A stretch of 64,000 nt of DNA from Elusimicrobium sp. An273 (GCF_002159705.1 NZ_NFJD01000002.1:124001-188000), one strand, 5' to 3'; shown: positions 1-8,660, numbered from the stretch's first letter. Numbers and translations: made by a program. Notes: generated by a model from the letters alone, not told the origin.

Positions 1-1108
1 CTTCCCGAATGTCTTTATTAAACCATTCCAGCACTTGCCCGCGTTTATTTTTGCGGGCGATCATATACGGAATCAATCCGTCTTTGGCGGCGATGGTCGG
101 GTCGGCGTCGGCTGCCAGCAGGCGGCGCACCACTTCTTCATACCCTTTGGCCGCCCCCCAGTACAAAGCGGTTTGCCCCTGTTTGTTTTGCATATTTACG
201 TCCAGCGGGGCTTGCATCGTCTGCGGTTTTAAAAGCTCGCGGATAATTTCCGGATGATTATAGCGCGCCGCATAAATAAGGGAGGTGTTGCCGTCGTTAT
301 TGGCGGCGTTTACATCGGCCCGGTAGGCCATAAGCGCCTGTACGCTTTCCACATCCCCCAGCGAAGCCGAAATAATAAGCGGCGTGTTTCCTTTTTCATT
401 CTTTACGTTCGGATCCACGCCCCCCTTGAGCATAGCCAACACGCCCATCGGGTTCTTTTTGGCGCTGGCGCGGAAAAGATTGTCGGAATTTAATCCTTCT
501 TTTACGCCGCTGGTAAGGAACAAGTCAATAAATTCGGGCAGTTTCTTCTCCAAGGCCAAATACATGGGAGAATGGTTATAATTGTTCTTGGCATTAATAT
601 CCGCCCCGGAATACACCAGCAGGCGGGTAATCTCCGGGAAATTGCCATACAGGCTGCGCAGAAGGGCCGTGTCTTTGTTAAAGGCGTTTGCCTTATTGAC
701 GTCCGCCCCGTTTAAAATAAGCTGCTGTACGGCTTCCAAATTGCCCATGGTGGCCGCCATTACAATCAGCGGGTCGCCTTTGCTGTTGACGATGTTGGGG
801 TTATTTTTGGTTTGGGTATTTAAAATATCGGTAAACGTTTGTGTATCTTTTTTTTGCAGCGCGTCGGTGGCCTCGTCGGCAATTTCGGTAGGCGTTTTGA
901 CGATGACGATATCGTCAAACTTGGTATTTTTGGAATTGGGGGTGTAGCCGCTTTTAAAGGTGAATGCCAGCATCAAAATTACCGGCAGCGCCGCCACAAT
1001 GGCAAGCGTTACCAGCGGTTTTTTGGTAAGCACGGACAAGGCTTCCGGCAGTTTCCTCTCCGACGACGGAACACTGACTTTCGCAGAGTCCTTCTTATGC
1101 GGAAGCAT
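1..1108 (-). CDS. Membrane-anchored ankyrin-repeat protein (3' end outside window)
   Basis: The frame is open from an ATG at 1108 to the left window edge, so the C-terminus is missing. The first 30 residues are polar. One hydrophobic segment follows at about residues 31-50, and then a series of ankyrin repeats with recurring units such as GADVNKAN, GADINAKN, GVDPNVKN and ADVNAANNDGNTSLIYAA. This predicts one membrane anchor and a large repeat domain for protein binding; the partner is unknown. A clear ribosome-binding site (AAGGAGG) lies 5 nt before the start, and the gene begins 11 nt after the rnc stop, so it is probably the last or a late gene of the fatty-acid/rnc operon. Which side of the membrane the repeats face cannot be read from the sequence. 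Confidence 0.85.
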   Translation of the reverse strand, partial: MLPHKKDSAKVSVPSSERKLPEALSVLTKKPLVTLAIVAALPVILMLAFTFKSGYTPNSKNTKFDDIVIVKTPTEIADEATDALQKKDTQTFTDILNTQTKNNPNIVNSKGDPLIVMAATMGNLEAVQQLILNGADVNKANAFNKDTALLRSLYGNFPEITRLLVYSGADINAKNNYNHSPMYLALEKKLPEFIDLFLTSGVKEGLNSDNLFRASAKKNPMGVLAMLKGGVDPNVKNEKGNTPLIISASLGDVESVQALMAYRADVNAANNDGNTSLIYAARYNHPEIIRELLKPQTMQAPLDVNMQNKQGQTALYWGAAKGYEEVVRRLLAADADPTIAAKDGLIPYMIARKNKRGQVLEWFNKDIRE

Positions 1109-1119
1109 AGGCACCCTCC

Positions 1120-1788
1120 TTATTTCTTTTTCAACTGCTCCAACGCCGCATGCGCAGCGGATTGTTCGGCCAATTTTTTATTTCGGCCTTTTCCGACTCC
1201 CAACTCTTTCTCCCCCAGGCTCACGCGCACGGTAAACGTTTTGTCGTGCTCCGGGCCCACGGTTTGAATCACTTCGTACACGGGCGTATGCTGGCCGCGT
1301 TTTTGCAGAAATTCCTGCAGTACACTCTTAAAATCTTGGGCGTCCTGCGTAAGGGCTTGGGTTTTTACCCAAGGCAAAATCATCGCTTCGGCCGCCGGGT
1401 AACCGCCGTCTATATACACGGCGCCAATCACCGCTTCCACCGCGTTGGAGATGATACTGTCGCGCTCTCTGCCGCCGGTGGCCAGCTCGCCGTGGCCCAA
1501 GCTCATATAACGGCCCAAGTCCATTTGTTTGCCCCAAAGATACAGGTTGCGTCTGGAAACTAAGTTAGACTTAATTTTAGAAAGCACTCCCTCTTCTACA
1601 TGAGGGCATTGGTTGTAGATATAATCCGCAACAATAGCGCCTAATATACTGTCCCCCAGGAACTCCAAGCGCTCGTTGTGTTTGGCGCTGCGGTGCTCCC
1701 CGGCAAAGGACTTGTGAGTGAGTGCTTCCTTTAAAACGGCCTTATCTTTAAAGCAATATCCAATGATATGCTCTATATCCGTATACAC
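1120..1788 (-). CDS. rnc: Ribonuclease III
   Basis: Double-strand-specific endoribonuclease that processes rRNA precursors and structured mRNAs as a dimer. The 222 residues have the usual bacterial length. The RNase III signature NERLEFLGDSIL is at about residues 39-50, with the second acidic cluster in the stretch ISNAVEAVIGAVYIDGG (E near residue 117). The C-terminal third (GPEHDKTFTVRV, AEQSAAHAALEQL) is a double-stranded-RNA-binding domain. It lies 2 nt downstream of acpP, the classical acpP-rnc neighbourhood (acpP-fabF-rnc in many bacteria; fabF is absent here), and is cotranscribed with it. Confidence 0.97.
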   Translation of the reverse strand: MYTDIEHIIGYCFKDKAVLKEALTHKSFAGEHRSAKHNERLEFLGDSILGAIVADYIYNQCPHVEEGVLSKIKSNLVSRRNLYLWGKQMDLGRYMSLGHGELATGGRERDSIISNAVEAVIGAVYIDGGYPAAEAMILPWVKTQALTQDAQDFKSVLQEFLQKRGQHTPVYEVIQTVGPEHDKTFTVRVSLGEKELGVGKGRNKKLAEQSAAHAALEQLKKK

Positions 1789-1790
1789 AA

Positions 1791-2036
1791 TTATTTTTTG
1801 GCGTTTTGTTCAATGTATTCAATCGCTTCGCCAACCGTTTTGATCTTTTCGGCTTTTTCGTCCGGAATTTCGATGTTGAATTCTTCTTCCAGCGTCATGA
1901 TCAGTTCTACCGTATCCAAGGAATCGGCGCCCAAATCATTCACGAACTGGGCTTCGGGTTTCACCTGGTCGGCTTCCACACCCAACTGATCCACAATGAT
2001 ATTTTTTACTCTTTCTTGCACGTTTTCTACAGACAT
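1791..2036 (-). CDS. acpP: Acyl carrier protein
   Basis: Carries growing fatty-acyl chains as thioesters on a 4'-phosphopantetheine arm. It is an 81-residue acidic protein. The attachment serine sits in the motif [13 protein letters not shown], about residue 40. A ribosome-binding site (GGAGG) lies just upstream of the ATG. It follows fabG by 48 nt and precedes rnc by 2 nt. No fabF, fabH or fabD is present in this operon, so the condensing enzymes must be encoded elsewhere. Confidence 0.98.
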   Translation of the reverse strand: MSVENVQERVKNIIVDQLGVEADQVKPEAQFVNDLGADSLDTVELIMTLEEEFNIEIPDEKAEKIKTVGEAIEYIEQNAKK

Positions 2037-2084
2037 TTTAGTCCTCCGGTAATTAAAAGGGGCTTCCCCTTGTTTACAATTTTA

Positions 2085-2828
2085 TCAAATATAAAGCCCG
2101 CCATTGACGGCGAGAATATGCCCCGTAATGTACGAAGCATCTTCGCTGGCCAAAAACATTACTGCTTTGGCGATATCCTGCGTCGTAGCAAATCGTTTAA
2201 GCGGCACCGCTTCTAAAGCTTTTGCCTTTACGTCTTCGGGCAGGGCGTCGGTCATGGCGGTTTGCACAAAACCGGGCGCCACGGCATTTACCCGCACGCC
2301 GCGAGAGCCGAATTCTTTGGCGAAAGTTTTCGTCAGCCCGATAATGCCCGCCTTGCTGGCCACATAATTGGCCTGCCCGGCGTTGCCCATTTCCCCCACT
2401 ACGGAAGAAATGTTGACGATGTTGCCGCTTCTCTTTTTAAACATCACTTTCAAAGCGGCCTTGGACATTAAAAACGTACCCTTCAGGTTGACGGCTATCA
2501 CGTCATCCCAGTCTTCTTCGCTCATGCGTACGGTTAAATTGTCTTTGGTGATGCCCGCATTGTTTACCAGTACGTCCACCGAGCCCAATTCTTTGAGGGT
2601 ATTTTGAACAAACTGTTCACAATCCTGCGCGTGGGCTACGTTTACCGGCTGGGTATACACCTTTACGCCGTGGGCGCTTAAGGTTTTGGCCGCCGGGGCC
2701 AAAGCGTCCGGATGGGTGCCGCAAATGGCCAGATTGGCGCCGGCTTTGGCAAATTCTTCGGCGATAGCCAAGCCAATGCCGCGCGTAGCGCCGGTAACCA
2801 AAACGGTTTTCCCTTTAAAATCCGCCAT
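2085..2828 (-). CDS. fabG: 3-oxoacyl-ACP reductase
   Basis: NADPH-dependent reduction of 3-ketoacyl-ACP in fatty-acid elongation. A 247-residue short-chain dehydrogenase. The Rossmann motif TGATRGIG is near residue 13, NNAG is at about residue 90, the catalytic serine is in NISSVVGEMGN, and YVASKAG supplies the catalytic Tyr and Lys. It overlaps plsX by one base (TAATG-type junction) and lies upstream of acpP, so it belongs to one fatty-acid/phospholipid operon. Confidence 0.96.
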   Translation of the reverse strand: MADFKGKTVLVTGATRGIGLAIAEEFAKAGANLAICGTHPDALAPAAKTLSAHGVKVYTQPVNVAHAQDCEQFVQNTLKELGSVDVLVNNAGITKDNLTVRMSEEDWDDVIAVNLKGTFLMSKAALKVMFKKRSGNIVNISSVVGEMGNAGQANYVASKAGIIGLTKTFAKEFGSRGVRVNAVAPGFVQTAMTDALPEDVKAKALEAVPLKRFATTQDIAKAVMFLASEDASYITGHILAVNGGLYI

Positions 2829-3871
2829 TAGGCTTCCTCCTGATGGATTTCTTTTTCAATCGCCTCAAAAGTCGGTTTCAAAGCAGCCATTTTTGCGGCA
2901 ATATCGCCGATGAAATCTTTTTCCACCAGGCGGGCGGCCGTTTTAATGGCGTTAAAAATAGCAAAATCGTTGGATTTGCCGTGCGAAATAATCGCCACGC
3001 CGTTTACCCCCACCAACGGCGCACCGCCGTAGCAGTCCGGGTTGGTATGGTTTTTGACGGCTTTGAAAGCACCCTTGGCAAGCAGGGCGCCCAACACCGC
3101 CAGCGGGCGTTTTTTGATTTCGCGCTTGATCATTTGAATCATCGTTTTGGCCAAACCTTCGGCCATTTTTAAAACGATGTTTCCCACAAATCCGTCGCAG
3201 ACGATGACATCCGTATCGCCTGTATTTACGTCGCGTCCTTCCACCGTTCCTTTAAAGTTCACGCCGATTTCGCGCATATGCGGAATGGTGTGTTTGACCA
3301 AAAAGTTGCCTTTGGTTTCCTCTTCCCCGATGGACAAAATGCCCACCGAAGGCGCCGGAATATCAAACACTTTTTGCATATAGGCCGAGCCCATTACCGC
3401 AAACTGCAGCAGGTGAATGGGTTTGCAATCGGCATTGGCGCCGCCGTCCAAAAGCAGGCTTACGCCTTTGTACGTCGGCATAGGCGTGGCAATAGCCGGC
3501 CGCTGGACGCCTTTAATGCGCCCCATGCCGAACAACGCCGCCACCATTGCCGCGCCGGAATGACCGGCCGAAACAAAAGCATCCGCCTGCCCGCGGCGCA
3601 CCAAGTTGGCGCATACCACGATGCTGGCGTTTTTTTTGCTGCGGCATTCTTTGGCGGGTTCGGCCCCCATGTCAATGGTTTGGGGTGCATGGACGATGGA
3701 AATGTTTTTAGGCAAATCCGCGTAGCCAAGCGTTTTGAGTTCTTCGCGCAATACGGCTTCGTTGCCGACCAAAATAACTTCCAACTTCAGTTCTTTGGCC
3801 GCCTTCAAAGCGCCCAACACGTTGGGCTTTGCGCCGAAATCTCCGCCTAATGCGTCCAGGGCTATTTTCAT
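2828..3871 (-). CDS. plsX: Phosphate acyltransferase PlsX
   Basis: Makes acyl-phosphate from acyl-ACP, the first committed step of the PlsX/PlsY route to phosphatidic acid. 347 residues, normal length. The family opening (MKIALDALGGDFGAKPNVLGA) and typical motifs are visible: FVSAGHSGAAM, LLDGGANADCKP and VCDGFVGNIVLKMAEG. It starts 8 nt after the rpmF stop and is directly followed by fabG, the conserved yceD-rpmF-plsX-fab order seen across bacteria. Confidence 0.97.
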   Translation of the reverse strand: MKIALDALGGDFGAKPNVLGALKAAKELKLEVILVGNEAVLREELKTLGYADLPKNISIVHAPQTIDMGAEPAKECRSKKNASIVVCANLVRRGQADAFVSAGHSGAAMVAALFGMGRIKGVQRPAIATPMPTYKGVSLLLDGGANADCKPIHLLQFAVMGSAYMQKVFDIPAPSVGILSIGEEETKGNFLVKHTIPHMREIGVNFKGTVEGRDVNTGDTDVIVCDGFVGNIVLKMAEGLAKTMIQMIKREIKKRPLAVLGALLAKGAFKAVKNHTNPDCYGGAPLVGVNGVAIISHGKSNDFAIFNAIKTAARLVEKDFIGDIAAKMAALKPTFEAIEKEIHQEEA

Positions 3872-3879
3872 AATAACGG

Positions 3880-4089
3880 TTATTTGGCTTCTTCGGTTGC
3901 TTCGGCCTTGGTTTTCTGGGCCACGACCACTCTGTCTTTATAGAATCCGCAAGTCGGGCAGACGTTGTGCGGCAGTCTGGGAGATTTGCAATTCGGGCAG
4001 GCCACGAGCTGCGGCAATTCTACTCCGGAATTGTGGGATCTTCTCATGTCCCGGCGGGAACGAGTGTGTTTTTTCTTTGGATTCGGCAT
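3880..4089 (-). CDS. rpmF: 50S ribosomal protein L32
   Basis: A 69-residue large-subunit ribosomal protein. The N-terminus (MPNPKKKHTRSRRDMRRSHN) is characteristic. The pairs CPNC and CPTC form the four-cysteine zinc site, so this is the zinc-binding form of L32. A short acidic tail (TKAEATEEAK) follows. Placed between yceD and plsX, as in most bacteria. Confidence 0.97.
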   Translation of the reverse strand: MPNPKKKHTRSRRDMRRSHNSGVELPQLVACPNCKSPRLPHNVCPTCGFYKDRVVVAQKTKAEATEEAK

Positions 4090-4132
4090 TTGTCTAACTC
4101 CTGTTTTACTCTAGTAAAATTCAATCGAATTC

Positions 4133-4627
4133 TTACTTAAATTTTCCTTTCAGTTCGGCGAAAGGCGACAAATTCACCGGCTTGCAGGCGCACGGCCCTT
4201 CGTTTAAATCTTGGCCGCACTGCGGGCAAAGCCCCTTGCAATCGGGCTTGCACAGAAAACGGATTTCCTCCGTTAAAGCCAGCGTTTGTCTTACCAGTAA
4301 CATTATATCAATTATTTCTAACTTGTTGCTATATGTTTCCAAAAATTCTTCGGCAAAGGGCTGCTCGGTCATCTTCAAACAGCGCGCGCACTGCACCCGG
4401 CGCTTGCCGCTGATATTGCCCCGCACCAAAATTTCGTGGGAGGCCACCGAAAAAGACAGCGCCACATTGACCTGCGTAATTTGATTGGGCGCGGCAAAAA
4501 CATCCGCAAAATACTTGGGGCTCAGCCGGGCCGTGCAATCCAGCCCGCCCATGCGGATAATATCGGCGGTTTTAAACTGCAAATCCTGCGGGACATCATA
4601 TTCTTGGTAAAAAGATTTTTCGCTCAT
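4133..4627 (-). CDS. yceD: YceD/DUF177 family protein (large-subunit rRNA accumulation)
   Basis: A family linked to 23S rRNA accumulation, and almost always next to rpmF as here. The conserved cysteine pattern is visible: QCARCLK in the centre and FLCKPDCKGLCPQCGQDLNEGPCAC at the C-terminus, which suggests a metal site. The frame is open to 4645 with a TTG, but the ATG at 4627 (MSEKSFYQ) is the likelier start: an extended -10 (TGCTAAAAT) occupies the preceding stretch and ends 8 nt before this ATG, so the upstream codons would lie inside the promoter. There is no Shine-Dalgarno sequence; the message is probably leaderless or nearly so. First gene of the rpmF-plsX-fabG-acpP-rnc operon. Length about 164 residues. 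Confidence 0.85.
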   Translation of the reverse strand: MSEKSFYQEYDVPQDLQFKTADIIRMGGLDCTARLSPKYFADVFAAPNQITQVNVALSFSVASHEILVRGNISGKRRVQCARCLKMTEQPFAEEFLETYSNKLEIIDIMLLVRQTLALTEEIRFLCKPDCKGLCPQCGQDLNEGPCACKPVNLSPFAELKGKFK

Positions 4628-4635
4628 ATATATAT

Positions 4636-4644
4636 ATTTTAGCA
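4636..4644 (-). promoter_or_regulatory. Extended -10 promoter of yceD-rpmF-plsX operon (leaderless type)
   Basis: Reading the minus strand, TGCTAAAAT ends at 4636 and eight bases (ATATATAT) separate it from the ATG at 4627. With a normal 6-9 nt distance from -10 to start site, transcription would begin at or just before the ATG. No ribosome-binding site fits between. Confidence 0.6.
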
Positions 4645-4659
4645 AATAACTTCTGCCCG

Positions 4660-6030
4660 TTACGCGCGCCGGCGCGTGAAGCTTTTATCTTCCCACTTGC
4701 GGCTTTTCCAGCGGCGTTCAAACACCACGGCGCGGATGTTTTCGTCCAGCGCCATAGCCAGCCATATGCCGTTGAGCCCCCAGCCCCACCAAATGCCCAG
4801 CACATAGGAAAGCAGCGTGGCCACCCCCCACATCACGATAATGCCCGTAATGAACGGATACATAACGTCCCCCGCCGCGTTTAAGGAGTTGACGGACGTA
4901 ATGTTGACCGCCCGGCCGATTTCCAGCAACACATCAATGTACAGCACCGTTGCGCCAATGGAAATCACCTCGGGGTTGGAAGAAAGTAGTTTAAAAATAT
5001 CCGTTCCAACCAGCGCCGTCAGCACCGAAATGCACACCGTTACCAGCATGGCCAGTTTAATGGAGTATTTTTCTACCGAGAAGGCGGCATTGTCGCGCTC
5101 CTCCCCGATCAAATGCCCGATGGAAATGGCCGCCCCCTGGCCGATAGCAATGGCAAACACGTACGAAAACATCACAATGCTCATCGCATACGTACGCGCC
5201 GTCAGCGCGGCCGTACCCAGCATCACGGAAAAGTACGTAATTAACACCTGCGATAAATTATACGACACCTGTTCCCCCGCCGCCGGCAGGCCGATAGTCA
5301 GCAGGTTTTTAATTTTATCCCACGGGAAGGGCTTAAATAATTTAAGGGACGGCACCGCCGTTACTTTGCTAAACAAAATATAGGCCAGCAGTCCCACCGC
5401 CAAGAGGCGGCTTAGCGAGGTGGAAATACCCGCCCCCGTAATCCCCAGGCGCGGCGCACCGAAATTGCCGAAAATCAGCATATAGTTGCCGATGACGTTG
5501 ACGATGTTAATCAGCAAGGTAACAAACATCGGGTAATACGCTTTGTTGTGGCTTCTTAAAATGGCGGAAAGCGTCATGGACAGGGCCTGCAAGAACGAAA
5601 ACCCGCCCACAATTTTCATATACGAAATGCCGTACCCGATCAGGCTCTCGTCCAACCCCATCAGCTGCAGCGAAGGCCGTGCCAAGAAGAACAGCCCTGC
5701 ACTTACCAACAGGCCCATCAGTAAGTTGGCCAGCAGCGAAACCCCTATCACCTGGGCCACATTTTTCTTTTGTTTGGCGCCTAAATACTGCGCGCACAAC
5801 ACGGAAGTGCCCAGCGTGGTAATGCCGTAGAGAATAAACACCAAGTTGAGCAGTTGGTTGACTACCCCCCCGGCGGCGACGGTTTCGTCCGAATAGCGGC
5901 TGAGCATAAACACGTCCACCGTGCCGGTAAGCATAATCAGCAGCGTTTCCACAAAAATGGGGCTGGTTAAATTAAACAATTTCCGGCGGATTACTTTTCG
6001 CGGTTTTTTAGATGAGACCTTTGTTTTCAT
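4660..6030 (-). CDS. MATE family multidrug/cation antiporter
   Basis: Twelve-helix MATE (MOP superfamily) efflux protein of 456 residues, inner membrane, probably Na+ or H+ coupled. The two homologous halves are visible as repeated hydrophobic blocks; family stretches include SPIFVETLLIMLTGTVDVFMLS, GTSVLCAQYLGA and GLPAAGEQVSYNLSQ. The start overlaps the protease stop by four bases (ATGA), so it is translationally coupled to the subtilisin gene and is the last gene of nadE-protease-MATE. The substrate cannot be inferred from this unusual context. Confidence 0.93.
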   Translation of the reverse strand: MKTKVSSKKPRKVIRRKLFNLTSPIFVETLLIMLTGTVDVFMLSRYSDETVAAGGVVNQLLNLVFILYGITTLGTSVLCAQYLGAKQKKNVAQVIGVSLLANLLMGLLVSAGLFFLARPSLQLMGLDESLIGYGISYMKIVGGFSFLQALSMTLSAILRSHNKAYYPMFVTLLINIVNVIGNYMLIFGNFGAPRLGITGAGISTSLSRLLAVGLLAYILFSKVTAVPSLKLFKPFPWDKIKNLLTIGLPAAGEQVSYNLSQVLITYFSVMLGTAALTARTYAMSIVMFSYVFAIAIGQGAAISIGHLIGEERDNAAFSVEKYSIKLAMLVTVCISVLTALVGTDIFKLLSSNPEVISIGATVLYIDVLLEIGRAVNITSVNSLNAAGDVMYPFITGIIVMWGVATLLSYVLGIWWGWGLNGIWLAMALDENIRAVVFERRWKSRKWEDKSFTRRRA

Positions 6031-7034
6031 TTTTTAGCTTCAAATTGGCTTTCCAGTTTGGCAACGTCAATCATTCCGTTTCCTTGGGCAATATCGGGCA
6101 GGCCCGGGATTTTGACGGCCGCTTTTTTAAGGGCGTCTTTCACTTCCTGCGCCGTGGGGTAGCGGCCCAATTGGCGGGTAAGGCCTTCCACCGCCAGCGC
6201 CGCCGCGGCGCTTACAAAGCCCGCCGCCGCGGAAGTGCCGCTCATCAGAGTATAGCCGCCGTCTGAAGAAGCGGTGAATACCCGGTCTCCGGGGGCGATA
6301 AAGTCCACCTCCGGCCCGTAGGCAGAATTGGGATAAAGGGTTTTTCCGTCCGCCCCCAAGGCGCTTACGGCAATGACGGTGGACAAATTGGCCGGGTAAA
6401 ACACGCCCGGAAAGCCATAGTTCCCGGCGGGAGAAACAATCGTAATCCCCGAGTCGTGCGCGCGGTTAACGGCGTTAGTCAGTGCGGCGTAGCCGCCGCC
6501 CGAAACGCCGTAGCTTAAATTAATGACAGTAATTTTATCGTTGGGGTTCTGTTCGTTGTAGGTTAAAATCGTATTGAGCGCATTGGCCGCGGCCTGCGGG
6601 CCGATTAAGCGGCTGCCGTCGTCTATCTTGTAAATAAGCAGCGAGGCTTCCGGCGCAATGCCCGTAAAGCGCAGCCCGCGCGCGCCGATAATGCCGGCCA
6701 CGCCCGTGCCGTGGTTTTTTAAATCCGTCAGCGCGCCGGACATGGTAAAATCCTGCCCCATAATATGTTTGCCGTTAAATTCCGGATGGGAAGAAATGCC
6801 GCTGTCGGCCACGGCCACTTTCACGCCCATGCCCGTCAGCTTTTTTTCAATGGGGTAATAGCGGTAGGCCCACAGGTTGTCAAACGCTTGCGGTTTGGGG
6901 GTTGTATCCACCCACGAAAATTCCCCCTGGTCGCTTACGCGCAGATTCGTCGGGCCAAGGAACACCGTGTCCGCCCCGTACACGCACGAACCGACACACA
7001 GGCACAATCCCAGCCACACGCTTTTGCGAATCAT
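6027..7034 (-). CDS. Secreted subtilisin-like serine protease (S8), possible lipoprotein
   Basis: 335 residues. The hydrophobic N-terminus ends in VGSC-VYGAD, which could be a signal peptidase II lipobox (Cys17) or a plain signal peptide cut after YGA. The S8 triad is complete: Asp77 in AVADSGISSHPEFNG, His108 in NHGTGVAGI, and Ser268 in SGTSAAAGF, with the oxyanion Asn205 in SPAGNYG. There is no obvious long propeptide: the catalytic domain starts about 50 residues after the signal. It overlaps nadE by one base and the MATE gene by four, so it sits in the middle of a tight three-gene operon. Target unknown; an exported protease next to an exporter may hint at an extracytoplasmic processing role, but that is only context. 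Confidence 0.93.
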   Translation of the reverse strand: MIRKSVWLGLCLCVGSCVYGADTVFLGPTNLRVSDQGEFSWVDTTPKPQAFDNLWAYRYYPIEKKLTGMGVKVAVADSGISSHPEFNGKHIMGQDFTMSGALTDLKNHGTGVAGIIGARGLRFTGIAPEASLLIYKIDDGSRLIGPQAAANALNTILTYNEQNPNDKITVINLSYGVSGGGYAALTNAVNRAHDSGITIVSPAGNYGFPGVFYPANLSTVIAVSALGADGKTLYPNSAYGPEVDFIAPGDRVFTASSDGGYTLMSGTSAAAGFVSAAAALAVEGLTRQLGRYPTAQEVKDALKKAAVKIPGLPDIAQGNGMIDVAKLESQFEAKK

Positions 7035-8536
7035 TACAAGTTTACCTTTTTGATAATCGGCCGCAAGACGGATGCAAACGGATGCGCGCTTACCTGCAGG
7101 GCAGGGGCCGTTTGGCGGCGTTTTAAATCCGCCTGGTTGACGCGGGTTAACACATCCTGCACCACAGCCGCCTTAACATGAAATTTTTTGCTGATTTCTT
7201 CCGGTGTTTTGCCTTCTTCCAAATAAGCGCGGAGCATTTTGTCCAGCACGGAATAGGGCGGCAGTTGGTCTTCGTCTTTTTGGTTGGGGCTTAACTCGGA
7301 AGTGGGGGCGCGTTCAATAATGCCGCGCGGAATGAGCTCCCCTTGTTTATTAATGTATTCCGCCAGTTCGTAAATTTCGCTCTTATACAAATCGCCGATC
7401 GGCTGCAAGCTGCCGCCGGCATCGCCGTAGAGTACAAAGGATCCTACCGCACATTCGCTTTTATCGTCGGTAGAAATCAGCATGGCGTGGTATTCGCTGG
7501 CCAGCGCCCCCAAAATGGTGGTGCGCAGGCGGGACTGCAGTTCCTGTTCGGTAGTGTCTTTGGGGTGCGAAACGATATGTGAAATGGCTTCCTTCACGCC
7601 GCCCAACGCCGGAATCACGCCGACTTCTTCCAAATTTACCCCCAACGTGCGGGCCAATTGCCCGGCCAGCGTTTTGCTTAAATCGCTGGTGCAGTAGGAC
7701 GGCAAAGACACGCAGTACACGCTTTCGCCGCCCAGCGCCTTGGCCGCCAGTACGGCCGTGAAGGCGGAATCAATCCCGCCGCTGATGCCAAACATCACCT
7801 TATCCATTCCGCTTTTATGCACATAGTCGCGCAAACCGAATGCAAGCGCCGAAAGCAATTCTTCCTGCCACGGTTTTTTATAGGAAACGGGCGTATATTT
7901 TTCATCCAAATCAAACGTTAGCGTCTGCTCGCGGAAAGGTTCGCCCAGTAAAATTAGGGAGCCTTTTTTGTCGGCCGCGGCCAAGAGGCCGTCAAAAATC
8001 ATTCCGTCCCCGCCGCCTAACAAACAGCATAATAAGGAAGGAACGCCGTGCTTTTTGGCAAACTTTTTAAGCGCGTCCACCCGCGGTGCGATGTTTCCTT
8101 TTAAATAAGGCCGCGCCGCCAGAAAGAGGACGGCGTCCGCGTCCGGGTCGGCCGGGGCCTGATCGGGCGTGCCCAGCACCAGCTGGAGGCGTTTGCCTTT
8201 ATAAGACACGGTTTCGGTGTCAAAAATTTTGGTGATTTTTCCTTTATATATAAATGCCGCGGCGGTGGCGGGCGCGCCGTTTTGTTTGTCCATATACCCC
8301 AAAACGACGGCCGTTTCTTTGGTTTCTTTGGCAATTTCTTTCAACGCGGCCAGATTTTGCGCCAGCAGCCGTTTGTCGTCAAACAAATCAAACAGCGGGC
8401 AGCCGCACAAGGCCGCCTCCGGCAGCACCCATATATCCGCCTGGGGCGCGGGCGCGCGCAGCAAGTCCAGCACGCGGGCAGAATTGTCGGCGGTGTCGGC
8501 CGCCAGCGGATTAAAAGAAACCAAATTTATTTTCAT
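7034..8536 (-). CDS. nadE: NAD+ synthetase with degenerate glutaminase domain
   Basis: Makes NAD+ from nicotinate adenine dinucleotide with ATP. 500 residues: an N-terminal nitrilase/glutaminase-like domain (to about residue 235) fused to a C-terminal synthetase with the ATP-binding P-loop ISGGIDSAFT, STDDKSECAVGSFVLYGD and the late GIIERAPTSEL. In the nitrilase half the first catalytic residue (Glu in LPEAALCG) is present. The segments that normally carry the LPNY-FDE loop with the Lys and the ICEDxW nucleophile Cys are shortened and replaced (RLQLVLGTPDQAPADP), and no Cys is at that position. The protein is also shorter than typical two-domain NadE (about 540-570). It may use free ammonia. 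First gene of its operon, with a promoter at about 8556-8564 and ribosome-binding site GAGG. Confidence 0.93.
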   Translation of the reverse strand: MKINLVSFNPLAADTADNSARVLDLLRAPAPQADIWVLPEAALCGCPLFDLFDDKRLLAQNLAALKEIAKETKETAVVLGYMDKQNGAPATAAAFIYKGKITKIFDTETVSYKGKRLQLVLGTPDQAPADPDADAVLFLAARPYLKGNIAPRVDALKKFAKKHGVPSLLCCLLGGGDGMIFDGLLAAADKKGSLILLGEPFREQTLTFDLDEKYTPVSYKKPWQEELLSALAFGLRDYVHKSGMDKVMFGISGGIDSAFTAVLAAKALGGESVYCVSLPSYCTSDLSKTLAGQLARTLGVNLEEVGVIPALGGVKEAISHIVSHPKDTTEQELQSRLRTTILGALASEYHAMLISTDDKSECAVGSFVLYGDAGGSLQPIGDLYKSEIYELAEYINKQGELIPRGIIERAPTSELSPNQKDEDQLPPYSVLDKMLRAYLEEGKTPEEISKKFHVKAAVVQDVLTRVNQADLKRRQTAPALQVSAHPFASVLRPIIKKVNL

Positions 8537-8555
8537 ATGTTTACCTCTTTAGTTT

Positions 8556-8564
8556 ATTGTAGCA
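8556..8564 (-). promoter_or_regulatory. Extended -10 promoter for nadE operon
   Basis: On the minus strand the sequence reads TGCTACAAT followed by AAACTAAAGAGG and the nadE ATG at 8536. It is divergent from an almost identical element (AAGTGCTACAATAAA) driving the plus-strand surface protein. The two divergent promoters share about 125 bp. Confidence 0.6.
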
Positions 8565-8606
8565 CTTTCTACTCTTGTTTTTCTGTGTAAAAAAATGCCT
8601 AAAAAG

Positions 8607-8615
8607 TGCTACAAT
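8607..8615 (+). promoter_or_regulatory. Extended -10 promoter of the surface repeat protein gene
   Basis: TGCTACAAT at 8607-8615 is followed by a leader of about 40 nt with a strong ribosome-binding site (GGAGG at 8645-8649) before the ATG at 8661. Confidence 0.6.
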
Positions 8616-8660
8616 AAAAACGTTGAATAACTTTAAAACGAAACGGAGGACAACAAACAC

